This document shows positions 1 to 4,855 of a DNA stretch of 7,704 bases, piece by piece. The DNA lies in assembly GCA_030627025.1 (NCBI GenBank), contig DAOUSX010000041.1:1-7704 (forward strand). The letters run 5' to 3'. Each line of letters opens with the position of its first letter. The first letter of the stretch is position 1. Made by a program: the position numbers and the translations under genes. The stretch comes from Dehalococcoidia bacterium (lineage in GTDB: Bacteria; Chloroflexota; Dehalococcoidia; GIF9; AB-539-J10). The notes below the pieces were generated by a model. The model was not told the DNA's origin and did not search any database. It saw only the letters and a program-made list of their open reading frames with translations.

Positions 1-252
1 ACCACCGCCCATGAAGGGGTCCAGAACAATATCACCAGGATCAGTGTAGTGCTTAACCAGAGTCTCGAAAACGTTATAAGGTCGGCGAGCAAAAAAGCGG
101 TGCATAGTATAGATGGGGGTGTGCGCTTTAGCCACGATTGGCGTGCTAATGGGAGTGTTGTGTCCGCTTGCTACGCCTTCCAGTTGCTGCTGTTTCTCTA
201 TCTGTTCGGTAATGGACAGGTACTTGTCAAATGTCCCGGAGCCGGTAGTCAC
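1..252 (-). CDS. N-terminal part of a site-specific DNA methylase (runs off left edge)
   Basis: On the minus strand an open frame runs from GTG at 250-252 to the window edge (84 codons). Near residues 50-62 it reads MHRFFARRPYNVF, and at 71-84 DPGDIVLDPFMGGG. The DPFMGGG is the glycine-rich SAM-binding motif I of amino-methyltransferases (N4-cytosine / N6-adenine type), and the FARRPYNVF stretch just before it is characteristic of a family annotated as site-specific DNA methylase. The catalytic (D/N/S)PP(Y/F/W) motif would lie outside the window. The start is fixed by an in-frame TAA seven codons into the leader side and by a GGGAAGG ribosome site at 262-268, nine bases before the GTG. The first 45 residues are not recognised. 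No restriction endonuclease is visible in this window, so whether it is solitary cannot be judged. Family assignment is confident; target base and sequence are unknown. Confidence 0.88.
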   Translation of the reverse strand, partial: MTTGSGTFDKYLSITEQIEKQQQLEGVASGHNTPISTPIVAKAHTPIYTMHRFFARRPYNVFETLVKHYTDPGDIVLDPFMGGG

Positions 253-277
253 TAGCTTTTACCTTCCCACAACACGT

Positions 278-336
278 GTACTGCTGAAAACTTGCGAACA
301 TCTTTAGCCTATCGCAAGTTTAACAGTAGGCAGTAC
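278..336. promoter_or_regulatory. Long interrupted inverted repeat, likely operator of the methylase gene
   Basis: Two nested pairs of arms are visible: GTACTGC (278-284) with GCAGTAC (330-336), and AAACTTGCGA (288-297) with TCGCAAGTTT (312-321), around a 14-base centre. The gap between inner and outer arms differs by a few bases on the two sides. The repeat covers the predicted -10 box and start-point region of the divergent methylase promoter, so only part would be transcribed. That favours a protein-binding operator over an RNA hairpin. Operator function is inferred. Confidence 0.55.
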
Positions 337-345
337 TTAAATCAA
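317..345 (-). promoter_or_regulatory. Predicted sigma70-type promoter for the methylase gene
   Basis: On the minus strand TTGATT (340-345) is followed after 17 bases by TAAACT (317-322), and a TG sits one base before the -10 as in extended -10 promoters. The expected start point is near 310, leaving a leader of about 58 bases before the GTG. The match is decent but not consensus, and it overlaps the inverted repeat at 278-336. Confidence 0.45.
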
Positions 346-482
346 GGTCAGCCGGTCAAGCGTTGAAGATTGACCTTCAAAGGTTGGAAAAAGGTTGTAT
401 CACTTCCTGTAGCAGAGACTTCTCCTTCTCTGAATTGAACGAAACGTCAGATTGTTAACCCTGCCATCCATGAAAGGGTTAA
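344..482. repeat. Two further short inverted repeats in gene-free DNA
   Basis: AAGGTCA (344-350) is mirrored by TGACCTT (371-377), and TTAACCCT (455-462) is mirrored by AGGGTTAA (475-482) with a 12-base loop. The second is followed by a pyrimidine-rich ATCCCTCTTTT and could be a weak plus-strand terminator. No open frame is supported between 253 and 491. Confidence 0.35.
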
Positions 483-491
483 ATCCCTCTT

Positions 492-584
492 TTGAAAAGC
501 TATGACTTATTCTTCCAAGTGCTAAAAGAGGGCGAATATCAGGATTTCACCTCAGCGCTTGAAGCGAATCTAGAGGGAGAGTAA
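492..584 (+). pseudogene. Decayed C-terminal tail of an unknown protein, copy 1
   Basis: The frame ending with TAA at 582-584 reads KSYDLFFQVLKEGEYQDF followed by TSALEANLEGE. It closely matches the frame ending at 4683 (SYDLFFQVLREAKYQDF, then TSTLEADLGGE). Differences between copies are mostly conservative or synonymous, so this was coding sequence in both. An in-frame TAA at 480-482 and the absence of any start with a ribosome site show that only the 3' end remains. I do not recognise the parent family. Confidence 0.55.
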
Positions 585-658
585 GCCGATACTTCAGCTT
601 CGCCGATGAAGGACTGATTGAGAAATACAATGCGGATTTCTTGAGCTTAAGAAAGTAA
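581..658 (+). pseudogene. Possible second protein tail, adjoining the first in another frame
   Basis: Immediately after the previous tail, in the next frame, the sequence reads VSRYFSFADEGLIEKYNADF then LSLRK and TAA (656-658). The composition looks protein-like, but there is no start codon with a ribosome site, an in-frame TGA lies at 560-562, and there is no counterpart next to the second copy of the tail at 4594-4683. It may be another truncated gene end or chance. Not recognised. Confidence 0.25.
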
Positions 659-739
659 GGGATATTTGTGAAGAACCAGAACGAAATTGAATTCACAATC
701 TTTACCCGGCAACCTTAAATAGAAGAGATGAGAAGGGGC

Positions 740-808
740 TCAGCGCCCCCTCCCGTTGCCGTTCCAATGCCACTTGTTGCAGGCCTGGCATTTCCAGGCT
801 TGACGTGG
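740..808 (-). pseudogene. C-terminal tail of a small zinc-ribbon protein, copy A
   Basis: The minus-strand frame ending in TGA (740-742) reads QPRQAWKCQACNKWHWNGNG then RGR. The CQAC knuckle and surrounding residues match copy B at 1616-1760 (KPRQAWKCQACNK). Homology stops abruptly near 808, so the first zinc knuckle and the start are missing. A GGGGC/GCCCC hairpin (735-749) covers the stop codon and could be an old terminator. This is a truncated remnant, not a working gene. Confidence 0.6.
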
Positions 809-812
809 CTGG

Positions 813-896
813 TTGAAGGGCGGTAAGGCTAGAGCAGAGAAGCTATCACCGGAAGAACGCAGAGAGATTGCTAAGAGGGCGGCTGCGGCAAGGTAG
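813..896 (+). pseudogene. C-terminal tail of a KARAEKLSPEER-type small basic protein
   Basis: The plus-strand frame ending in TAG at 894-896 reads LKGGKARAEKLSPEERRE followed by IAKRAAAAR. This is the conserved tail of a small basic protein family common in soil and environmental bacteria (GGKARAEKLSPEERxEIAxxAAxAR), usually annotated hypothetical. The usual N-terminal half is missing: an in-frame TGA stands at 801-803 and no start precedes the motif. The join with the oppositely oriented zinc-ribbon tail falls at about 808-813, so this is a rearrangement junction. The function of the parent family is not established. Confidence 0.55.
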
Positions 897-919
897 GGGA
901 AGTAATCACACTCAAGCAA

Positions 920-1213
920 TTATGGGTGAGGAGTAATTGCGAAAATGGTTATTTTCCCCTTAGATGGGCCATAATACCAAAATAGTCTATACGCCGCTGG
1001 TGTCTTCTGTTGCGCATATGCCTCAAATACCTTTTCCCCATTTGGCCCACTTAAACTCATGCAGGGGTGAGTTTCTAAGCTGGGATGGCGAGGATTTCGT
1101 GCTAGAAATTTTATGGTTTTCCTAACGGCTTTGTAGCGAGCTTTATCCGATGGGTTATCCTGAAGTGATTTATAAGTTGCCTTTGCCTCATCTGTCCATT
1201 CTAGCTCAAACAA
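920..1213 (-). CDS. RelE/ParE-type toxin of a type II toxin-antitoxin pair
   Basis: A 97-residue product, the normal size for RelE/ParE-fold toxins, beginning FELEWTDEAKATYKSL. Key family-like stretches are KAVRKTIKFLARNPRHPSL, GPNGEKVFEAYAQQ and TPAAYRLFWYYGPSKGKI, ending ITIFAITPHP. Basic residues in the central helix and the late AYRLFWYYGP strand fit the fold. I cannot tell from sequence alone whether it cleaves mRNA (RelE) or poisons gyrase (ParE). The start is TTG at 1211-1213: an in-frame TGA lies two codons upstream and no ATG is available, and the family begins exactly at this FxLEWT segment. The ribosome site is poor (a GAG about four bases upstream), so expression may depend on translation of the antitoxin, whose stop is only 11 bases before. 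Gene order is antitoxin first, toxin second. Confidence 0.85.
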   Translation of the reverse strand: MFELEWTDEAKATYKSLQDNPSDKARYKAVRKTIKFLARNPRHPSLETHPCMSLSGPNGEKVFEAYAQQKTPAAYRLFWYYGPSKGKITIFAITPHP

Positions 1214-1224
1214 GACTCAAGACC

Positions 1225-1506
1225 CTATAAAGTGCTGATGTCAACCTTAGACACCTTGCCCTGTGCAGCCTCAGCAAGACCCCTCCGAACTGATGCAATA
1301 GCATCGGGATTCTTGAATAGCCAAGCTTCTGACGCAGGGACTGTCACTTGAGGGTCTAGTACAATTTGCCCCACGCTGTTGCTGTAGATATGGTAAGTGA
1401 TGTCTTCCCCCACCAAGAAACTGGGCAAAACTACTCTCTTTTTGGAATCTGGTTTTACGTTCCCAGGTATCCTTGTTAATTCCTCATCCTTTATTATGAT
1501 TGCCAT
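1225..1506 (-). CDS. Antitoxin partner of the RelE/ParE-type toxin
   Basis: A 93-residue protein with an N-terminal segment PDSKKRVVLPSFLVGEDITY (residues 19-38) that resembles a swapped-hairpin, AbrB/MazE-like DNA-binding element. It continues YHIYSNSVGQIVLDPQVTVP (about 38-57) and ASEAWLFKNPDAIASVRRGL (58-77), ending in a tail that probably wraps the toxin. Proteins with the pattern DSKKRVVLP...GQIVLDPQVTIPASEAWLF are known as antitoxins next to toxins like the one here. ATG at 1504-1506 is preceded by AGGAG with seven bases spacing. The stop is TAG at 1225-1227. The promoter just upstream contains repeated boxes, so autorepression by the antitoxin or the complex is expected. Assignment as antitoxin is strong from context; the DNA-binding fold is inferred. 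Confidence 0.83.
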   Translation of the reverse strand: MAIIIKDEELTRIPGNVKPDSKKRVVLPSFLVGEDITYHIYSNSVGQIVLDPQVTVPASEAWLFKNPDAIASVRRGLAEAAQGKVSKVDISTL

Positions 1507-1539
1507 GCATCTACTCCTTTACTATCTACGTATACACAT

Positions 1540-1567
1540 ATTTTATCATAGTGGGACCGTTTGTCAA
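1540..1567 (-). promoter_or_regulatory. Promoter of the toxin-antitoxin operon
   Basis: On the minus strand a perfect TTGACA (1562-1567) is followed after 16 bases by TAAAAT (1540-1545), about 33 bases before the antitoxin ATG. An A/T-rich block (1585-1600) lies where an UP element would sit. This is the strongest promoter match in the window. Confidence 0.75.
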
Positions 1568-1584
1568 GTGGGACAATCCCACTT
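1550..1584. promoter_or_regulatory. Operator-like repeats over the toxin-antitoxin promoter
   Basis: AGTGGGAC occurs at 1550-1557, inside the promoter spacer, and again 17 bases on at 1567-1574, touching the -35 box. The second copy is the left arm of a perfect palindrome AAGTGGGACAATCCCACTT (1566-1584; 8-base arms, CAA centre). Three half-sites covering the promoter are what an autoregulating antitoxin would bind. Binding itself is inferred. Confidence 0.6.
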
Positions 1585-1615
1585 TTGCAAAAATATTTTT
1601 ACAATGGGAAGGGGC

Positions 1616-1760
1616 TCAACGCCCTCTCCTGTCCTTGGGCCAGTATCACTTGTTGCAGGCTTGGCACTTCCATGCCTGGCGTGGTTTCCCAGTCTTCTTG
1701 TCGCTGAAGGATATGAGCTCCATAAACTCGTCCGTGCCGCAACCTTTACCCGGCAACCAT
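1616..1760 (-). pseudogene. Broken small zinc-ribbon gene, copy B
   Basis: The minus-strand frame reads GKGCGTDEFMELISFSDKK, TGKPRQAWKCQACNK, then an in-frame TGA (1646-1648), then YWPKDRRGR and TGA (1616-1618). Copy A has TGG (Trp) exactly where this TGA stands (NKWHW against NK-stop-YW). The first knuckle would be CxGCG, but the first cysteine codon reads GGT, one base from TGT. No start codon with a ribosome site precedes it. Two independent lesions indicate a pseudogene of a C4 zinc-ribbon protein of about 45-50 residues. The parent function is unknown. Confidence 0.6.
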
Positions 1761-1764
1761 ACAA

Positions 1765-1791
1765 TGCTCCAGTTCAGATAGACAGGTGACA
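1765..1791 (+). repeat. Imperfect 27-base direct repeat, left copy
   Basis: TGCTC, two variable bases, then GTTCAGATAGACAGGTGACA. The right copy (4508-4534) differs at three positions overall, and the 20-base core by only one (C/T). The complementary strand begins TGTCACCTGTCTATC, which resembles an insertion-sequence terminus, but no transposase lies between the copies. Acylase promoter elements begin directly after this copy. Confidence 0.6.
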
Positions 1792-1792
1792 C

Positions 1793-1819
1793 TTGATAGG
1801 AGACGAAGGGTGGTATAAT
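1793..1819 (+). promoter_or_regulatory. Promoter of the acylase gene
   Basis: A perfect TATAAT (1814-1819) is preceded by TGG, giving an extended -10, and by TTGATA (1793-1798) with a short 15-base spacer. The predicted start near 1826 leaves a leader of about 30 bases before the ATG at 1857. Confidence 0.65.
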
Positions 1820-1836
1820 GGTTGCATTCCACCCTT
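1806..1836. promoter_or_regulatory. Inverted repeat bracketing the acylase -10 box
   Basis: AAGGGTGG (1806-1813) and CCACCCTT (1829-1836) are perfect 8-base arms 15 bases apart, with TATAAT and the expected start point in the centre. A regulator bound here would block polymerase. Arm centres are about 23 bases apart, roughly two helical turns. Function is inferred from position only. Confidence 0.45.
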
Positions 1837-1856
1837 ATGGTTAAAAAGAGGTTGAG

Positions 1857-4424
1857 ATGAAAGGAAGTCGTACTAAGAAGGTTATTCGAATTGTTTTACC
1901 TGTTGTTGTGGTACTAGCTCTTATCAGTGGCTATACCTGGTTCTACAATTTGACCAGAGCCCCGCTGCCACAGCACGACGGAGAGCTAAGAGCAGCCGGG
2001 CTGAACGACACAGTGGAAATCCTGCGTGACGAGTGGGGGATTCCGCACATCTACGCCAGTAACATGCATGACCTGTTCTTCGCCCAGGGATACACGCAAG
2101 CCCAGGACCGCTGGTGGCAGATGGAGTTCTTTCGGCACGTGGGGAGCGGCACAATCGAGGAGCTAGTTGGCAAAAATAGCGACCTGCTTGCCGCAGACAT
2201 TTTTCTTCGCAGCCTTGGCTGGCGGCATGTAGCAGAACAGGAAGTAGCAAACTATGACCATGAGGCCCTCGCCCATGCTCAGGCCTTCACCGATGGCGTC
2301 AACGCCTATATTATGGGCCGTGACCCCGGCGAACTGGCTCTAGAATACAGCATCCTTGGACTAACAGGCATCGACATCCAAATCGAACCGTGGACGCTTG
2401 TTGACTCGCTAACATTTGCTAAGGTAATGGCATGGGAGTTAGGTTTCAGAGGGAGCAAGGAGGAACTCCGCTCCACCCTCTATGAACTCCTCGGCCAGGA
2501 AATGACTGACCAATGGCTAACGACTCCATGGCCGTTCGGTGAAAAGCCTACCATCATCCAACCAGAAGATTTGCCCATAACAGCATCAACTCTCACCAGC
2601 CAGGTTAACAACACCACCGTGCCTCCTGAAGTTGATACGTTGCCCATCGAAAACATCTGCCTGGACACGCACCTGACTTCCGGTGATAGCTCAGGCCTTG
2701 GCAGCAATAACTGGGTAGTCAGCGGCAGCATGACGGCGAGCGGCATGCCGCTGCTGGCCAATGACCCTCACCTGGGCATTCAGATGCCATCAATCTGGTA
2801 CCAAATCGGCTTGCACTGCCAACCCGCCAACGGAGAATCTCCTCAGGACATAGCAGGGTTTACCTTCGCAGCTTCACCTGGAATCATCATCGGCCACAAC
2901 AACTTTATTGCCTGGGGGGTGACCAACGTTGGCCCGGATGTATTCGATTTGTATCGTATTCGTGTCAATCCTGATAATCCACTCCAGTACGAGTGGAATG
3001 GCGAATGGCGTGATATGACCCTATACGAGGAAACCATTCACTTCGGAGACGGCGAAGAACCAATCACCATCCAGGTTCGTGAAACGCACCTCGGGCCAAT
3101 CATCAACGATAATCAGATAAACGAAGAAACCGGTGGAATCCCTGGCTTCAACAATGAAGACCCGGTGGCATTGCGCTGGACGGCTTTAGACCCAGGCACG
3201 ATCACGCAGGCGATTGTTAAGCTTAACAAAGCAACTAACTGGGAAGAATTCCGCGGAGCGCTCCAGTACTGGGATGTTCCTTCGCAGAACTTCGTTTATG
3301 CCGACGTGGAAGGTAACATCGGCTATCAGACGCCTGGCCGCATTCCCATCCGCGCTGAAAATCACAGCGGGCTCCTTCCCGTCCCGGGCTGGACAGACGA
3401 GTTTGAATGGCAGGGCTTCATCCCATACGATGACCTCCCCCGTGTCCTCAACCCAGAACGTGGCTATATTGTCACCGCCAACCAGGCACTTGTTCCCCTG
3501 GAGTACTATGACCAGCTGGCCCAGGAACTGGGCGAGGGACGAAACTACGTCATCAGCCACGAATGGAACTACGGCTATCGTGGGCAACGGATTGTTGAGC
3601 TGCTGAAAGAAAAGGCGCCACATACCATTGCCAGCTTCCAGGCTATTCAGGGCGACAATAAGCTAATTAGCGCCGAAGAACTGATGCCTTACCTCGCCAG
3701 CTTGCAGTTCGCTGATACCGAGCTGGCTGAAGCTCGCGACTGGCTGCTTGAATGGGACTGTCAATGCAATGCGGATAGCCCGCAAGCTGCACTGTACGCC
3801 GAGTTCTGGGCAAAATTGGTGGACAACCTGTATAGCGACCAGCTAGGTGAAGAGGTACAACCGGATGGTGATAGCAGGGAAATGTGGGCTACGTTTTTGC
3901 TGATGGAAGAACCTGACAACGCCTGGTGGGACGATATTACGACAGAGAATGTAGTTGAAACCCGCGACGACATTCTGGTTCGCTCATTCCGTGAAGGTTA
4001 CGCCAACACGATTGCTGCGCTTGGTGAAAATCGCAATGATTGGAGATGGAGCGAGTTACATACTGCAACCTTCGTCAGTAACCCGCTTGGATTGAGCGGC
4101 ATTGGTCTGATTGAGAATATCGTCAATCGCGGTCCATTTGCCACCAGCGGCAGCACAGAGACCATTAATGCAAATCGGTGGACTGTCAGTTCCGGTGACT
4201 TCACCGTGTCCAGCTTACCATCCATGCGCATGATCGTTGACGTTGGTGACTTCACACAAAGCGTCACCGTTCATACTACCGGTGAGAGCGGCCATCCTTA
4301 CAGTCAGCACTATGACGACATGATTGACCTGTGGTGCAACATGGAATATTATCCTATGCTCTGGACACGGGAGCAAGTCGAGTCAGCTACCGTTAACAGG
4401 CTCATCTTGAATCCAGGCGACTAA
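1857..4424 (+). CDS. Penicillin acylase (amidase) family Ntn-hydrolase, membrane-anchored or exported
   Basis: An 855-residue protein, full length for family S45. A basic start and hydrophobic segment (about 9-30) form a signal anchor or signal peptide with no obvious cleavage box. The alpha-chain signature GIPHIYASNMHDLFFAQGYT and AQDRWWQME follows (about 61-90). The autocatalytic site is LGSNNWVVSG: Ser283 should become the N-terminal nucleophile of the beta chain after cleavage at Gly282. LLANDPHLGIQMPSIWYQI (299-317) is the usual next block. TETINANRW contains Asn771, a likely oxyanion asparagine, and the C-terminal GESGHPYSQHYDDM block is also typical. The enzyme would hydrolyse an amide to release an acyl group. 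Family members act on penicillins, acyl-homoserine lactones or other N-acyl compounds, and sequence does not say which. AGAGG five bases before the ATG serves as ribosome site. It is monocistronic, has its own promoter, and is flanked by direct repeats. Confidence 0.93.
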   Translation: MKGSRTKKVIRIVLPVVVVLALISGYTWFYNLTRAPLPQHDGELRAAGLNDTVEILRDEWGIPHIYASNMHDLFFAQGYTQAQDRWWQMEFFRHVGSGTIEELVGKNSDLLAADIFLRSLGWRHVAEQEVANYDHEALAHAQAFTDGVNAYIMGRDPGELALEYSILGLTGIDIQIEPWTLVDSLTFAKVMAWELGFRGSKEELRSTLYELLGQEMTDQWLTTPWPFGEKPTIIQPEDLPITASTLTSQVNNTTVPPEVDTLPIENICLDTHLTSGDSSGLGSNNWVVSGSMTASGMPLLANDPHLGIQMPSIWYQIGLHCQPANGESPQDIAGFTFAASPGIIIGHNNFIAWGVTNVGPDVFDLYRIRVNPDNPLQYEWNGEWRDMTLYEETIHFGDGEEPITIQVRETHLGPIINDNQINEETGGIPGFNNEDPVALRWTALDPGTITQAIVKLNKATNWEEFRGALQYWDVPSQNFVYADVEGNIGYQTPGRIPIRAENHSGLLPVPGWTDEFEWQGFIPYDDLPRVLNPERGYIVTANQALVPLEYYDQLAQELGEGRNYVISHEWNYGYRGQRIVELLKEKAPHTIASFQAIQGDNKLISAEELMPYLASLQFADTELAEARDWLLEWDCQCNADSPQAALYAEFWAKLVDNLYSDQLGEEVQPDGDSREMWATFLLMEEPDNAWWDDITTENVVETRDDILVRSFREGYANTIAALGENRNDWRWSELHTATFVSNPLGLSGIGLIENIVNRGPFATSGSTETINANRWTVSSGDFTVSSLPSMRMIVDVGDFTQSVTVHTTGESGHPYSQHYDDMIDLWCNMEYYPMLWTREQVESATVNRLILNPGD

Positions 4425-4426
4425 AA

Positions 4427-4457
4427 GTAGGAGCAAGCCCTAGACCCGCTCCCCTAC
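4427..4457 (+). terminator. Possible weak terminator after the acylase gene
   Basis: Just after the acylase TAA, GTAG/GGAGC (4427-4434) can pair with GCTCC/CTAC (4448-4457) around a 13-base loop, with imperfect register. No T-run follows, so it is not a convincing intrinsic terminator. Confidence 0.25.
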
Positions 4458-4507
4458 AACTTTGAAATAAGATAGAGGACACCAACATAGCAAACAAATA
4501 CACAAGG

Positions 4508-4534
4508 TGCTCTCGTTCAGATAGATAGGTGACA
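4508..4534 (+). repeat. Imperfect 27-base direct repeat, right copy
   Basis: TGCTC, two variable bases, then GTTCAGATAGATAGGTGACA, in the same orientation as the copy at 1765-1791. Together the copies enclose the acylase gene and its promoter (1792-4507). CCCGGCAA with a following CAT lies just outside both copies, on the left at 1749-1760 and on the right at 4548-4559. Confidence 0.6.
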
Positions 4535-4593
4535 ACCGCAAACTGCTCCCGGCAAGCATCAGGCATCGATATTACTTCAAGTTTGTATCTCCA

Positions 4594-4683
4594 GAAAGCT
4601 ATGATTTGTTCTTCCAAGTGCTAAGAGAGGCAAAATATCAGGATTTCACCTCGACGCTTGAAGCGGACCTAGGCGGGGAATAA
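4594..4683 (+). pseudogene. Decayed C-terminal tail of an unknown protein, copy 2
   Basis: The frame ending TAA at 4681-4683 reads ESYDLFFQVLREAKYQDF then TSTLEADLGGE and is clearly homologous to 492-584. The open frame extends back to a TAG at 4522-4524 inside the direct repeat, adding a stretch that includes RHRYYFKFVSPESYDLFF and may also derive from the parent. There is no start codon with a ribosome site. Nucleotide similarity to copy 1 runs a few bases beyond the stop (AAGCCG), so a DNA segment was duplicated, not only a protein motif. Confidence 0.55.
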
Positions 4684-4752
4684 AGCCGTAATGAGCATGC
4701 TGCCAGGGATTTCCCGGACTTATCTAACTAGCAAACTGCACAATTTAGCGGA

Positions 4753-4782
4753 TTGTTCAATGTTCAGACGCTGGGGTATAAT
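4753..4782 (+). promoter_or_regulatory. Promoter of the zf-TFIIB / LemA / HtpX run
   Basis: A perfect TATAAT (4777-4782) with TTGTTC (4753-4758) 18 bases upstream. The predicted start near 4789 gives a leader of about 67 bases before the ATG at 4856. Confidence 0.6.
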
Positions 4783-4816
4783 GAGGTCGGGAATGAGAGC
4801 GAATATAAATGCAAAA

Positions 4817-4833
4817 TAACCGCGATTCGGTTA
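4817..4833 (+). promoter_or_regulatory. Small leader hairpin before the zinc-ribbon gene
   Basis: TAACCG and CGGTTA (6 bases each) around a five-base CGATT loop lie in the predicted leader, about nine bases before the GAGGTG ribosome site (4842-4847). It is too short to name as a known riboswitch or regulator. Confidence 0.3.
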
Positions 4834-4855
4834 ACCACTATGAGGTGCGGCTGCC

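Larger units (their letters stand above)
253..919. other. Gene-free stretch of remnants and inverted repeats
   Basis: Between the methylase start and the toxin stop no intact gene with a start codon and ribosome site is visible on either strand. The stretch holds the methylase control region (278-345), short inverted repeats (344-377, 455-482, and TTGTGAA at 666-672 with TTCACAA at 692-698), and four truncated gene ends described separately. This is typical of an accessory region eroded by insertions and deletions. Confidence 0.7.
4425..4855. other. Gene-free stretch between acylase and the zinc-ribbon/LemA/HtpX run
   Basis: No intact gene is supported here. It contains a weak stem-loop (4427-4457), the right copy of the direct repeat (4508-4534), the second copy of a decayed C-terminal tail (4594-4683), and the promoter and leader of the next gene (4753-4855). 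A 71-codon frame on the minus strand (4402-4617) has no family resemblance and crosses the repeat and remnant. Confidence 0.65.

Noticed and set aside
49..307. Two plus-strand open frames (49-255 and 113-307)
   Set aside because: They are shadows of the methylase gene on the minus strand, which has recognisable motifs and a ribosome site; the plus frames have neither.
278..482. CRISPR-like or riboswitch-like array suggested by several hairpins in a row
   Set aside because: The inverted repeats differ in sequence and spacing, there are no repeated units with unique spacers, and no known aptamer core is visible.
1564..1764. A 66-codon minus-strand frame
   Set aside because: It lies in a different frame from the zinc-ribbon remnant, whose frame carries the homology to copy A; no independent support.
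1397..1789. Plus-strand frames of 130 and 93 codons across the toxin-antitoxin promoter and zinc-ribbon remnant
   Set aside because: No ribosome site and no family resemblance; they overlap the antitoxin, its promoter and the broken zinc-ribbon gene.
1765..4534. Complete insertion sequence or transposon carrying the acylase
   Set aside because: No transposase or integrase lies between the repeats, and the repeats are direct with no clear terminal inverted pair; only a cassette-like arrangement can be stated.
4402..4617. A 71-codon minus-strand frame after the acylase
   Set aside because: It overlaps the acylase end, the direct repeat and the plus-strand remnant; no ribosome site or recognisable motif.
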